A DNA stretch of 64,000 bases. It comes from Actinomycetota bacterium. GTDB taxonomy: Bacteria > Actinomycetota > Rubrobacteria > Rubrobacterales > Rubrobacteraceae. Shown piece by piece: positions 54,719 to 63,474 of the stretch. The translations under genes were made by a program, and so were the position numbers. Where the stretch lies: NCBI GenBank assembly GCA_902810695.1, contig CADDYV010000013.1:1-64000 (forward strand), read 5' to 3'. The notes beneath the pieces were generated by a model. The model searched no databases. It was not told the origin of the DNA and saw only the letters and a program-made list of their open reading frames with translations. How positions within the stretch are numbered: position 1 is the stretch's first letter; each line of letters begins with the position of its first letter.

Positions 54719-55684
54719 CTAAGAGACCTCTATCTCCCAGACGCTCGCAAACGACTGGCCCGGCTCCAGACGGATCAAACCCTCCCCGGTGTTGAAGGCG
54801 TTGGGGGCGCAGGTCATGGGCTCGATGGCGAGGGCGCGGCGCAGCTTCTCTTGGGGGAGCGTGTCGCTGGTGAAGACCTGGACGAAGCTGTAGTGCTCGT
54901 CCATCGAGATCCCGATCTCCGGGCTGCCGCCGGGGTGGGAGAGCGTAACGCGCGCCTTTCCGTCTTCGTCGGGTCTCAGATCGGTGAAACACGTATCGAG
55001 TTTGACGGTCCCGACCTCGCGCGCCTCGCGGAAGTCGTATCCGGTCCCGGCGACGCTCGCCCGGCCCGTGGGGATGAGCCGGTCGTCGGTCTCGTAGTAG
55101 GTTTCGGCGGGTAGGCGCAGGAGGGCCGTATCCACGGTCGGGGTTCCGACGGTGAAGTAGGGGTGGTTGCTCGCACCGTAGGGCAGCGGTGAGCTCCCGA
55201 GGTTTTCGGCGGTGGTGCGTATGGAGAGAGCCCCTGGTGATATCTCGTACTCGACCTGAAGATCCAGGGCGAAAGGATAGCCTTCCTGCGGATAGAGGCG
55301 CATCCCCAGGGTAATGCCTGACTCATCTCGCGAGAGAAGCTTCCATCGTAACCAGCGCACCAGGCCGTGCAGGGCGCAGTCCCTCTCGACCTCGTTTATC
55401 GGGAGCTGGTGCTTTTTCCCCATAAACTCGTACCGGCCGTGGTCTATGCGGTTGGGCCACGGCAAAAGTACCTGCCCCCGCGAGAAATCGCTCATCGCTT
55501 CGGGACCGAACCCCGCCAGGACCTCACTCCCCGCAACCTCGAAGGATCTCAGCGTAGCCCCGACCTCGGTGATGACGGCGCGCAGGTCGCCGCTTGAGAT
55601 CTCAAACTGCTCGCCTGTGGGTAAGACTTTCGAGGTCTCATCCTTTCCGGAGTTTTTCAGAGCATTATCATAAAACAAAAGCAA
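54719..55684 (-). CDS. Aldose 1-epimerase (GalM family)
   Basis: About 310 residues of the galactose mutarotase beta-sandwich. The conserved FGPEAMSDFSRGQVLLPWPNRIDHGRYEF segment, HGLVRWLRWKLL and NHPYFTVGTP with the catalytic His, and a later Glu are present, close to family length. The longest frame begins at TTG 55684, but TATGATAAT lies inside its first codons, so a downstream start is possible and the N-terminal 15 residues are uncertain. It mutarotates hexoses. No operon partner other than the nitrilase, 131 bp downstream. Confidence 0.88.
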   Translation of the reverse strand: MLLFYDNALKNSGKDETSKVLPTGEQFEISSGDLRAVITEVGATLRSFEVAGSEVLAGFGPEAMSDFSRGQVLLPWPNRIDHGRYEFMGKKHQLPINEVERDCALHGLVRWLRWKLLSRDESGITLGMRLYPQEGYPFALDLQVEYEISPGALSIRTTAENLGSSPLPYGASNHPYFTVGTPTVDTALLRLPAETYYETDDRLIPTGRASVAGTGYDFREAREVGTVKLDTCFTDLRPDEDGKARVTLSHPGGSPEIGISMDEHYSFVQVFTSDTLPQEKLRRALAIEPMTCAPNAFNTGEGLIRLEPGQSFASVWEIEVS

Positions 55685-55774
55685 GGCTCCGGCGGAGGCA
55701 AAGGCGGTATTCCGACCCTTCCTTTCCTTGTGCCGGATGTTGCCCCCGAGAAGCCCTTTCGTCTAGACTGAGGT

Positions 55775-55939
55775 ATGAACGTTAAATGTGGAAAAGATAT
55801 CTATAAAACGCCTACTTCCCTTGAGGAGAGACCAGAATTCCATGAAAGAGTCATGGCCGCAACGCTTCTCCGGCGCACGGCCGAGTATGTCTTGCAGGAA
55901 AGCCGCCTGCCACGCTGCGTATCCGGGATACGGGGATGA
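55775..55939 (+). CDS. Possible 54-residue protein coupled to the PAS kinase
   Basis: ATG 55775, directly after GAGGT, opens a 54-codon frame ending TGA at 55937-55939. This overlaps the ATG of the kinase by ATGA, a common coupled arrangement. The product is basic and helical: SLEERPEFHERVMAATLLRR then TAEYVLQESRLP. No domain is recognisable. GAGGT abuts the ATG, so spacing is poor, and homologs could not be checked. It may be a small adaptor or leader peptide, or chance. Confidence 0.4.
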   Translation: MNVKCGKDIYKTPTSLEERPEFHERVMAATLLRRTAEYVLQESRLPRCVSGIRG

Positions 55940-58539
55940 TAAAGATGGTGGCTGAAGCGTCCGGCACAAAGTCTCCGGGCTACGGGCGTTTTTTCGAGGC
56001 GGCTACGGACGGTATGCTGGCCGCTTCCGCTAGAGGAATCATCCTGGACGCCAACCCGAGCGCCTGCCGCATCCTGGCCCGAACCAGAGAAGAGCTGGTT
56101 GGAACCAGCATAAGAGACCTCTTTGACGGTTCGGACCCGCGGCTAGATCCGGCGTTCATGCAACTGGAGAAGAGCGGGCGCTTCGAAGGCAGACTGCGGT
56201 TAAACCACCGGGCCGGACTCGAACTGGAAGTATCGCTCTTTGGCGACCAGAGCGGAGTCGGCATCGTAATCCGAAAGACCGCCGGATACGAGCCGACCGA
56301 GAAGGATATCTCCCTCGCCGCCTTCGAGCAGGCCGCCGACGGCATGCTCCTGATCGACCGCGAAGACGGACGACTTCTGCGGTCAAACGCCGCCCTGCAA
56401 AAACTCCTCGGCTACACGGCGGAGGATATCTCGCGAATGACCATCTACGACATAGCGCCTTACTCCAGGGAGACAGTGGAGCGCAACATGAGGGTCATTG
56501 CGGAGCACAAAATCAGTCCGGTGGCCGTGCGCCGGCAACGGCGCAAAGACGGCTCGCTAGTGGACGTGGAGATGAGAGGGAGTCTGATCTCCTGCAACGA
56601 GAGAGAAGTTCTGTGCCTGGTCGTCCGCGACACCTCGGGGCGAAAGGAGGCCGAGCTTCGCTACCGCACGCTGGTGGAGCAGATCCCGGCGGTAACCTAC
56701 ATAGACCTGGAGGATGGGTCAAATACCCCCATTTACAGGAGCCCGCAGATCGAGAAGATGCTCGGCTACGCGCCCGAGGAATGGCTGGATCCCTCTCGGG
56801 ATCTGTGGTCGGAGAGCCTCCACCCGGAAGACCGGGATCGCATTGTAGAAGCCAAAAAGCACTCCAGGACGAGTGGCGGGCCCTTCAGCGAGGAGTACCG
56901 GCGGATCTCACGCGATGACCGTATAGTCTGGGTGCGCGACGAGGCGGCTTTGATCCAGAACCGGGAGCAAAAACCCCGGTTCTGGCAGGGCGTTATGGTG
57001 GACGTAACCGACCGCAAGGAAGCCGAGCAACGGTATCGCTCGATCTTCGAGAACGCCGCGGAAGGCATCTTTCAGACCGGCCCGGACGGACGGCTGCTCA
57101 CCGCCAATCCCGCCTTCGCGCGGCTCTTCGGCTACGACTCTCCGCAGGAGATGTTCGAAAACATCACCAACGTAGGACGCCAGATCTACCTCGATCCGTC
57201 CAGGCGGGAGGAGTTCGTCCGCATCATGCGGGAGCAGGGCCGGGTTTCGGGTTTCGAGTTTCAAGGACGCCGCAAGGACGGCAACCCGATGTGGTTCTCC
57301 GTCAGTGCGCGGCAGATAAGGGATGTCAAGGGGAGGCTGCTCGGCTACGAAGGAACTACCCAGGACATAACCGAGCGCAAACAGGCCGAGGAGAGCTTCC
57401 GCCACTCGATGAGCGTGCTCCTCGCGCTCTACGAGGCAGGTCAGATCATGGTTTCGAGCCTGGCACTGGAGGAGATCGGCCCGCGCCTGCTGGAGATCAT
57501 CCAGCGGGTGTCCGGGACCGTCGCGGCGTCTATCTACCTGATCAGAGATGATGGGGTTCACAGGTGGCACGCCGTGGGGCCGGATGAAGCGCGAGATTTT
57601 CTGAGCAACACTCTCGAAGCCCGGGAAGCACGCCGCTCCGTGCTGGCGAGCGGCGAGTTCAGATCTTACCGCTTTCCCACAGAGCCGGCCCAGGAAAAGT
57701 CACCCTCGGCGGGGCTATGTCTGCCGCTGAGGGCGCGGGATCAGGTTGTCGGCGCGCTCGAAGTGTTCGGGCCGGAGAGCCTCACGGAGCGCACTACCAT
57801 AGGTTTCTTGAGCAGCCTCGCCAACCACGCGGGCAGCGCCCTGGAGAACGCCCGGCTCTACGAGGAGCTTGCACGCCGCGAGGACCGGCTGCAGCAGTTG
57901 GTGGGAAAGTTGATAGCGACCCAGGAAGAAGAGCGCCGCCGGGTCGCCTACGAGGTGCACGACGGCCTCACCCAGATAGCGATAGCCGCCCACCAGCACC
58001 TTCAGGCAATCGCCAGCGACCAGGACAGCGCGGAACTAAAGCGGGCGCGGGATCTGGTGCAGCAAACGGTCGTGGAGGCCCGGCGTGTTATAGCCGACCT
58101 TCGCCCAACTGCACTCGACGACCTCGGCCTGGTGGCGGCGGTTCGGATGCAGGTCGAGAAGCTGCGTGAAGAGGGCTGGAGGGTCTTCTTCGAGGAGAAC
58201 CTGGGAGATCTCCGGCTGCCGGGTGATATGGAAACCGCGCTCTACAGGGTCATACAGGAAGCCCTGAACAACGCTCGCAAGCACGCCCGCACCGACAGGG
58301 CCCGCGTCGTGCTGACCCGGCGGCGGCGCGGGATCCACCTCGAAGTCCAGGACTACGGACGCGGGTTCGACCCGGAAGCCGGGACAGAGGCGAGAGATCC
58401 CGGCGAGAGGATGGGGCTCTCCAGCATCCGCGAGAGAATCGCCATGTTTGGCGGTAAACTAAAGATCTTGAGCAATCACGGGGATGGGACCTCTATAGTA
58501 GCCGACATCCCATTACCCAAGAACTGGAGAGATAGATAG
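55936..58539 (+). CDS. PAS/GAF sensor histidine kinase, NarX-like (HisKA_3)
   Basis: 867 residues, no membrane helix. Four PAS-type units (about 15-115, 128-240, 243-365, 366-488), a GAF domain (about 490-645) and a HisKA_3 module with phospho-His675 in EEERRRVAYEVHDGLTQ, followed by an HATPase (NNARKHARTDRARV, DYGRGFD, MGLSSIRERIAMFGG). It is cytoplasmic and senses an intracellular small molecule or redox cue. Its start ATGA overlaps a small ORF. The cognate NarL-type regulator follows 12 bp downstream. The third PAS resembles two PAS of the giant hybrid kinase. Confidence 0.93.
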   Translation: MIKMVAEASGTKSPGYGRFFEAATDGMLAASARGIILDANPSACRILARTREELVGTSIRDLFDGSDPRLDPAFMQLEKSGRFEGRLRLNHRAGLELEVSLFGDQSGVGIVIRKTAGYEPTEKDISLAAFEQAADGMLLIDREDGRLLRSNAALQKLLGYTAEDISRMTIYDIAPYSRETVERNMRVIAEHKISPVAVRRQRRKDGSLVDVEMRGSLISCNEREVLCLVVRDTSGRKEAELRYRTLVEQIPAVTYIDLEDGSNTPIYRSPQIEKMLGYAPEEWLDPSRDLWSESLHPEDRDRIVEAKKHSRTSGGPFSEEYRRISRDDRIVWVRDEAALIQNREQKPRFWQGVMVDVTDRKEAEQRYRSIFENAAEGIFQTGPDGRLLTANPAFARLFGYDSPQEMFENITNVGRQIYLDPSRREEFVRIMREQGRVSGFEFQGRRKDGNPMWFSVSARQIRDVKGRLLGYEGTTQDITERKQAEESFRHSMSVLLALYEAGQIMVSSLALEEIGPRLLEIIQRVSGTVAASIYLIRDDGVHRWHAVGPDEARDFLSNTLEAREARRSVLASGEFRSYRFPTEPAQEKSPSAGLCLPLRARDQVVGALEVFGPESLTERTTIGFLSSLANHAGSALENARLYEELARREDRLQQLVGKLIATQEEERRRVAYEVHDGLTQIAIAAHQHLQAIASDQDSAELKRARDLVQQTVVEARRVIADLRPTALDDLGLVAAVRMQVEKLREEGWRVFFEENLGDLRLPGDMETALYRVIQEALNNARKHARTDRARVVLTRRRRGIHLEVQDYGRGFDPEAGTEARDPGERMGLSSIRERIAMFGGKLKILSNHGDGTSIVADIPLPKNWRDR

Positions 58540-58551
58540 AGGGGGAAGCGC

Positions 58552-59253
58552 GTGAAGAATGGCAGCCAGCCGTTCAAGATACTGATCGTTGATGACCACG
58601 CCCTCGTACGCGAAGGCACACGCGCGGTGCTCTCCGGCGAGCCGGATCTGGAGGTGATCGGCGAGGCGGAAGATGGTCAGCAGGCACTCGAGCTCTGCCG
58701 CAGCCTGCGTCCGGATCTGGTGCTGATGGACGTCAGGATGCCGCAGATGAACGGGCTGGCGGCCACCCGTTCCATCAAGGCCGAGATGCCCTCTATCGTC
58801 GTGCTGATGTTGACCACCTACGAAAATCCAGATTACCTCTCTGAATCCATCGAGGCCGGCGCCGCCGGATACGTCCTCAAGGAGGCCCCCAAGGAGAGGC
58901 TGATCAACGCCATACGCCGCGCGTTGGGCGGAGAGTCGCCGCTCAACCAGGAGTTGACGATGAAGCTGCTGCGGCGTCTGATCAAGGAGAACAGGCAGAA
59001 GCCCGAACAACAACCCTCTCCCCAACCGCAAGAGCAGCCGCAAGAACAGCTCTCCGAGCCCCTGACGGCCCGCGAGCTGGAGGTGCTGGAGCTTCTGGTG
59101 CAGGGCAAGACCAACCCCCAGATCGCCGGGGATCTGGTGGTGAGCATAGGCACCGTCAAGGCCCACGTGCAGCACATAATCTCCAAGCTCGGTGTCTCCG
59201 ACCGCACCCAGGCCGCCGTCCGCGCCGTCAAGCTCGGCATTTTCCGCTCCTAG
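58552..59253 (+). CDS. NarL/FixJ-family response regulator
   Basis: 233 residues. Receiver (about 1-122): ILIVDDHALVREG, acceptor Asp in LVLMDVRMPQMNG, Thr in VLMLTTYE and Lys in LKEAPKERLI. A Gln/Pro/Glu-rich linker (about 148-168) is unusually long. The C-terminal LuxR HTH reads LTAREVEVL-like LTARELEVLELLVQGKTNPQIA and KAHVQHIISKLGV. It is activated by the kinase 12 bp upstream; GAGGGGG lies 6 bp before the GTG start. Target genes are unknown. Confidence 0.95.
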   Translation: MKNGSQPFKILIVDDHALVREGTRAVLSGEPDLEVIGEAEDGQQALELCRSLRPDLVLMDVRMPQMNGLAATRSIKAEMPSIVVLMLTTYENPDYLSESIEAGAAGYVLKEAPKERLINAIRRALGGESPLNQELTMKLLRRLIKENRQKPEQQPSPQPQEQPQEQLSEPLTARELEVLELLVQGKTNPQIAGDLVVSIGTVKAHVQHIISKLGVSDRTQAAVRAVKLGIFRS

Positions 59254-59376
59254 AGCCAGAAACGGCCATCCGGCTACCCGAAAAATAGGCCGTCTGACCG
59301 ATGCACATCTACCATCAATAGAGCACAATCGTCTCAGCCGTACCGAGCAAAAGTAGCCTGGTGGACACAAGGAGCG

Positions 59377-59838
59377 ATGTTGGCCCAGATACCCGCTTTA
59401 GCCAGGGTAACGATAATAGGCGGAGACCCTGTAGTTTGCGGCGTCCTCGAATCGCTGCTCAAGATCGCCGGCTACGACGCCAGTTCGAGAAGCTGGTCTC
59501 TCCCCGAAGAAAAGCTCACGGACGGCGAACTCCTGCTGCTCGCACCGGGATTGGGAGCCGAGCAACGCAGGGATCTCCTCGAAAAAGCGAAGATGCCAGT
59601 TCTGGAGCTGGTTACGGCTGCCGAGAAAGTACAGGCGGCAGGAAGAGGAGATTACGTGCTCTGGCCCTGCCGGGTGGAAGACCTTGAGCGCCGGATCGCC
59701 GACGCGCTGCTTGCCAAGGGCGATGCAGGCGGCACTCAACCTCTCCAGCAAGTCGAAGATAATATAGATCACTTCGGTAAAAGCACCGATCAGGGTAGAG
59801 AGCATCCTTTTAGTAGCGCCGCCCCCGCTGGCGGTTGA
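59377..59838 (+). CDS. Degenerate receiver-like protein
   Basis: 153 residues. The strand pattern VTIIGGDPVVCGVLESLLKIAGYDA, ELLLLAPG, MPVLELVTA and GDYVLWPCRVEDLERRI is that of a receiver domain, but the phosphoacceptor Asp is replaced by Ala56 (LLLLAPG) and the strand-5 Lys is missing. It cannot be phosphorylated in the usual way. ATG 59377 has AAGGAG 2 bp before it. The last 15 codons overlap the convergent ACT gene and look unconserved, so the true end of the fold is near residue 115. Confidence 0.6.
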   Translation: MLAQIPALARVTIIGGDPVVCGVLESLLKIAGYDASSRSWSLPEEKLTDGELLLLAPGLGAEQRRDLLEKAKMPVLELVTAAEKVQAAGRGDYVLWPCRVEDLERRIADALLAKGDAGGTQPLQQVEDNIDHFGKSTDQGREHPFSSAAPAGG

Positions 59839-60493
59839 TGTCGAAGCGTGCGGAAGAGGAGACGGCCATCACGGCCATCACGCCGCATTGTATGGGATCG
59901 CTGACGACTAGGTCTGCGGCGTCCGGAACGCTACCGGGCATGTTCAGCGAGAGCACGATGATCCCTTTCTCGCGGATCTCGTAGACGGCCCGGGCAACAT
60001 CCCCGCCCATCAGCGCGCCTGCGAGAACCAGCGCCACCGCCCGCGGCAGACGGGCCACGGCTCTGACGGCGCCCGCCAGGTTCTCCTCGCCGACCAGCGG
60101 GATCGTATCAACCGATATCCGCTCGCCGCGAATGTTGTGCCTGTCGGCCTCGGCGACCGCACCGACCACCACCTGGCCCACCTGCGCCCCGCCCCCGACG
60201 ACGATGATACGTTTGCCGTATATCCTGGCAAACGACGGCGCCTGCTCGATCTCCCAAACCATCGGCAGCGCCCCGAGGTCGCGGATCAACTCCTGCGGAG
60301 CGGTTACATCTTCGAGCTCGAAGTAGGTGGTCGAGCCGTCCGCGCGTCGTTCGGCGATGTCCACGTAGGTGATGTTCGCCCGGTGCTCGAAGATCACCCG
60401 CGTAAGCGCGTGCAGCGTTCCAGGCTCATCGGGCGTGCGAATTATCAGGGCCAGCGGGGCCGGATCAATATCCCACCGCGTGCTTTCGCTCAC
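59810..60493 (-). CDS. ACT-domain protein with DUF5612-like C-terminus
   Basis: 227 residues. The ACT domain (about 12-85) reads LALIIRTPDEPGTLHALTRVIFEHRANITYVDIAE, an amino-acid-binding regulator fold. The second half (about 90-227) has RIIVVGGGAQVGQVVVGAVAEADRHNIRGERISVDTIPLVGEE and ends with VDSIQCG-like SDPIQCGVMAVMAVSSSA, similar to DUF5612 proteins known from methanogens and some actinobacteria. No catalytic residue is apparent; it may be an allosteric regulator. It is not clearly part of the cox cluster, 85 bp downstream of coxG in the same direction. Confidence 0.82.
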   Translation of the reverse strand: MSESTRWDIDPAPLALIIRTPDEPGTLHALTRVIFEHRANITYVDIAERRADGSTTYFELEDVTAPQELIRDLGALPMVWEIEQAPSFARIYGKRIIVVGGGAQVGQVVVGAVAEADRHNIRGERISVDTIPLVGEENLAGAVRAVARLPRAVALVLAGALMGGDVARAVYEIREKGIIVLSLNMPGSVPDAADLVVSDPIQCGVMAVMAVSSSARFDINRQRGRRY

Positions 60494-60578
60494 GGGTAAA
60501 CTTTCTCAAATGAGGTTCTCGGCAAAGGATTGCCGTCCTTACAACTCACGGTGAAGACGGAACGCCCGTCCGGGCAGA

Positions 60579-61286
60579 TCACCTCCTCCGAACCTCAAAC
60601 TTTATGGACAGCGATGGACGACGCAGATAATAGCGAAGGAGTGCGACCAGGCCCACAGCGAGGGCTCCCGCCAAGAGTGGAGCAGCGTGCCTGAGGAGCA
60701 CCTGCCGGCCCGCCTGTCCGATATCTAGCGGCGTAACCCCATCATCCGGGGAGCGAGGCTCGCTCCCCGCAGGCGCGGGCGCTTCTTGAGAGCTTTCGGC
60801 CCGGCCTTCTTCATCCGCGGTTCGGGCCACCTCATCAGGTTTTGCAGAGAGGATCTCCCGCTCGACGCACTCCGAAAATCTCTCCATGAGGCCGGCTGCC
60901 ACATCCTGCATGATCCCGCGTCCAAACTGCGCCACCTTTCCCGCGACCTGCATATCTGTCTCGACCCGAATACGGGTTGCGCCGTTCTCCTCGCTCATGG
61001 TAGAAACGATAGTGGCCGAAGCCGCCCCCTGCCCCCTGGTCTCCTTCCCACTCGCCCTCAGCACCGCCCGGTGTTCATCCTCATCGGTCTCTACCACGCT
61101 TACCGTGCCCCTGTAGCGGGCCGATATCGAGCCCAGCCGGATCGCCATCGTGCCCTGGTACTCGCTGCCTGCGGCTTCCTCTATGGATGCTCCGGGCAGG
61201 CAGGGGGCGATCCGCTCCAGATCCAGCATCGTCTCCCACGCACGTTCCACGGGTGCGTTGACGACGAACTCGTTCTCTATCTTCAT
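60579..61286 (-). CDS. coxG: CoxG-like SRPBCC protein with C-terminal membrane helix
   Basis: 235 residues. N-terminal SRPBCC fold (about 1-145): MKIENEFVVNAPVERAWETMLDLERIAPCLPGASIEE is the CoxG signature, ending with QFGRGIMQDVAAGLMERFSECVE. An acidic low-complexity linker (about 155-190) is followed by a membrane helix (LLAGALAVGLVALLRYYL). In carboxydotrophs CoxG anchors CO dehydrogenase to the membrane. It lies 9 bp after coxS and is the last gene of the set. Confidence 0.9.
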   Translation of the reverse strand: MKIENEFVVNAPVERAWETMLDLERIAPCLPGASIEEAAGSEYQGTMAIRLGSISARYRGTVSVVETDEDEHRAVLRASGKETRGQGAASATIVSTMSEENGATRIRVETDMQVAGKVAQFGRGIMQDVAAGLMERFSECVEREILSAKPDEVARTADEEGRAESSQEAPAPAGSEPRSPDDGVTPLDIGQAGRQVLLRHAAPLLAGALAVGLVALLRYYLRRPSLSIKFEVRRR

Positions 61287-61295
61287 GGGCTCTCC

Positions 61296-61781
61296 TTACG
61301 GCCTCTCCCACATCGCGTCCGCCTCCCGAATCGCCTCCACGATGCCCGCATACCCGGTGCAGCGGCACAGGTTGCCCGATATCGCATTCCGGATCTCTTT
61401 TTCGGTAGGCCCGTGCTTCTCCACGAGAAGCTCCAGCGCCGGCATCAGAAACCCCGGCGTGCAAAAGCCGCACTGCAACCCGTGGTGCTTGCGGAAAGCC
61501 TCCTGGATCGGGTGCAGCGGCCCTTCCGGAGAGGTTAGCCCTTCCACGGTGAGGATGTCCGCTCCGTCTGCCTGCACCGCGTACAGGATGCAGGAACGCG
61601 CGCTCGAATCATTGAACATCACCGTGCAGGCTCCGCAAACGCCGTGCTCGCAGCCGAGGTGTGTTCCGCGCAGGCCCAGGTCGTAGCGGAGAAAGTCAGC
61701 GAGGGTCTTGCGTACCTCCACCTCCCGCTCGTACTCCACGCCGTTGACGGTGAGATGTACAGTCTTCCTATGGCGATCCAT
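61296..61781 (-). CDS. coxS: 2Fe-2S subunit of a xanthine dehydrogenase-family enzyme (CoxS-like)
   Basis: 161 residues from ATG 61781 (GGGGAGG just upstream). The plant-type 2Fe-2S domain has GCEHGVCGACTV and the helical 2Fe-2S domain has QCGFCTPGF and CRCTGY, the eight canonical cysteines. It relays electrons between a molybdenum centre on the large subunit and FAD on CoxM. It overlaps coxM by 14 bp. The molybdenum large subunit (CoxL) is not in the window. Confidence 0.94.
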   Translation of the reverse strand: MDRHRKTVHLTVNGVEYEREVEVRKTLADFLRYDLGLRGTHLGCEHGVCGACTVMFNDSSARSCILYAVQADGADILTVEGLTSPEGPLHPIQEAFRKHHGLQCGFCTPGFLMPALELLVEKHGPTEKEIRNAISGNLCRCTGYAGIVEAIREADAMWERP

Positions 61782-62655
61782 CGCCCTCCCCTCTCGCCCG
61801 CTCAAGGGCCTTCCCCAGCGCCCGGCGACTCAGCACGCGAATGAGGTGCCGCCGGTAGGCAGCCGAGGCGTGGACATCGGACCCCGGTTCGCTCAGCTCG
61901 GCTGCCTTTTCTGCTGCGGCGTCGAACGACTCGCCGTCTGGCTGCTCCCCCGCCAGCAACTCAGCGGCCTCCCGGGCGTCGTAGGGAACCGGAGCAACCC
62001 CGGTGTACACCAGCCTGGCCGCCTCGCACGTGCCGTCCTCGCGCAACGTCAGCACGGCGGCTACCCCGACCAGGGCGAAGTCTCCGTGACGCCGCGCAAC
62101 CTCCAGCCAGGCCACGCCGGTTCGCGGCCTGGGCGGCGGGAACCTCACCTCGGCCAACAACTCCTCCGGTTTCAGGCTCGTGGTCATGTACGACTCGAAA
62201 AACTCCTCCGGGCGCGCGCTTCGTTCTCCCTCGGGACCGAGAATATGTAACTCGGCATCGAGGGCCGTGGCGATCGCCGGTAGCTCGGCGGCGGGGTCGG
62301 CGTGGGCGAGGCTCCCGCAGATCGTACCGCGGTTGCGGAGCGTCGGGTGCCCGATGTAGGGCGCTGCCTCGTAGAGCAGGGGCCAGCTCTTGGGAATAAG
62401 TAAAGAGCGTTCGATGGTCCTCTGACGGGCGAGGGCTCCGATCTTCAGGTAACCATCGTCGTGTCGGATGTAGGCGATATCTTCCAGCCTGTTTATGTCA
62501 ATGAGGACTTCCGGGGAGGCGAGGCGCATGTTCAAAAGCGGGCCGAGGCTCTGCCCGCCGGCGAGGATCTTGGCTGTATCTCCGTGCTGCTCTAGCAGAT
62601 CCAGGGCTTCCTCGACGCTCTCCGGCGCGAAGTATTCAAACGGGGCCGGCTTCAT
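61768..62655 (-). CDS. coxM: FAD-binding subunit of a xanthine dehydrogenase-family enzyme (CoxM-like)
   Basis: 295 residues. KILAGGQSLGPLLNMRL and GHPTLRNRGTICGSLAHADPAAELPA are the FAD pyrophosphate-binding signatures of CoxM/CutM-type subunits. A C-terminal CO_deh_flav_C domain follows. It starts immediately after the enoyl-CoA hydratase stop (TAG-ATG, with GGGGAGA upstream) and overlaps coxS by 14 bp. Substrate specificity lies in the missing large subunit, so CO, nicotinate or other substrates are all possible. Confidence 0.94.
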   Translation of the reverse strand: MKPAPFEYFAPESVEEALDLLEQHGDTAKILAGGQSLGPLLNMRLASPEVLIDINRLEDIAYIRHDDGYLKIGALARQRTIERSLLIPKSWPLLYEAAPYIGHPTLRNRGTICGSLAHADPAAELPAIATALDAELHILGPEGERSARPEEFFESYMTTSLKPEELLAEVRFPPPRPRTGVAWLEVARRHGDFALVGVAAVLTLREDGTCEAARLVYTGVAPVPYDAREAAELLAGEQPDGESFDAAAEKAAELSEPGSDVHASAAYRRHLIRVLSRRALGKALERARGEGDGSP

Positions 62656-63474
62656 CTACTCTCCCCTGAACTCCGGCTTGCGCTTTTCGACGAACGCTTG
62701 CACGCCCTCGGCGAAGTCCACCGTCCCGCGCAGCATTCCGTAGGCGTAACCTTCGAGCTGCAGCGCCGCTTCGGGCGGAGCATCCTGGCCGGTGTTGATG
62801 ACCCGTTTGGCGGTCTCCAGCGCGAGCCGCGGCTGCTTGAGAAGCTCGGATGCCAGGTTCTCGACGCTCTCGTCCAGCATCTCCGGCTCGACGACCTGGG
62901 TGATCAAACCCCACTCCTGCGCCTCGGAAGCGGGAATCCGGCGGCTGCGCAGGATCATGTCCTTCGCCCGGGTCAGACCGACGAGCCGCGCCACCCGCTG
63001 AGTTCCCCCGCTTCCGGGGATCATCCCTAACCCCACCTCAGGGAGCCCGAAAACAGCGCGGGAAGTGGCTACCCGGAAGTCGCAGGCTAAGGATATCTCC
63101 ATCCCCACCCCGAAGCAGTAGCCGTCTATGGCGGCGATCACCACGCCAGGAAAACGCTCGGGGGCGGCCACGTTGTCGTGCAGATGCGAGAGGGGGACGG
63201 GATGCGTCTTGAGGAACCCTTCAATGTCCCCGCCCGCGGTGAACGCCTGCTCCCCTGCCCCACGGATGATGACCACGCGGGTTCGCCCGTCTCTCTCCAG
63301 CGCGCGGAAGAGGTCGGATATCTGGTCCCGCATCAGCATCGTAACCCGGTTCATCTTGGCCGGATCGTCTATGACCAGGCGGGCAACGCCCCGCTTTGCA
63401 TCTAAGGAAAAGCGCATATTTTCCAGCGCGAGACCGAGATCCTCCGCCGTAACGTGGGAGTCTTGCCGGCTCAC
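62656..63474 (-). CDS. Enoyl-CoA hydratase/isomerase family protein
   Basis: 272 residues of the crotonase fold. RGAGEQAFTAGGDIEGF carries the first oxyanion-hole segment, and CFGVGMEISLACDFRVAT plus GLPEVGLGMIPGSGGTQRVARLVG hold the second oxyanion Gly and the catalytic Glu region (Glu in PEVG). It overlaps the acyl-CoA synthetase gene by 4 bp (GTGA) and abuts coxM. A pathway acting on an aromatic or fatty acyl-CoA with help of the molybdenum hydroxylase is suggested by this order, but not shown. Confidence 0.92.
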   Translation of the reverse strand: MSRQDSHVTAEDLGLALENMRFSLDAKRGVARLVIDDPAKMNRVTMLMRDQISDLFRALERDGRTRVVIIRGAGEQAFTAGGDIEGFLKTHPVPLSHLHDNVAAPERFPGVVIAAIDGYCFGVGMEISLACDFRVATSRAVFGLPEVGLGMIPGSGGTQRVARLVGLTRAKDMILRSRRIPASEAQEWGLITQVVEPEMLDESVENLASELLKQPRLALETAKRVINTGQDAPPEAALQLEGYAYGMLRGTVDFAEGVQAFVEKRKPEFRGE

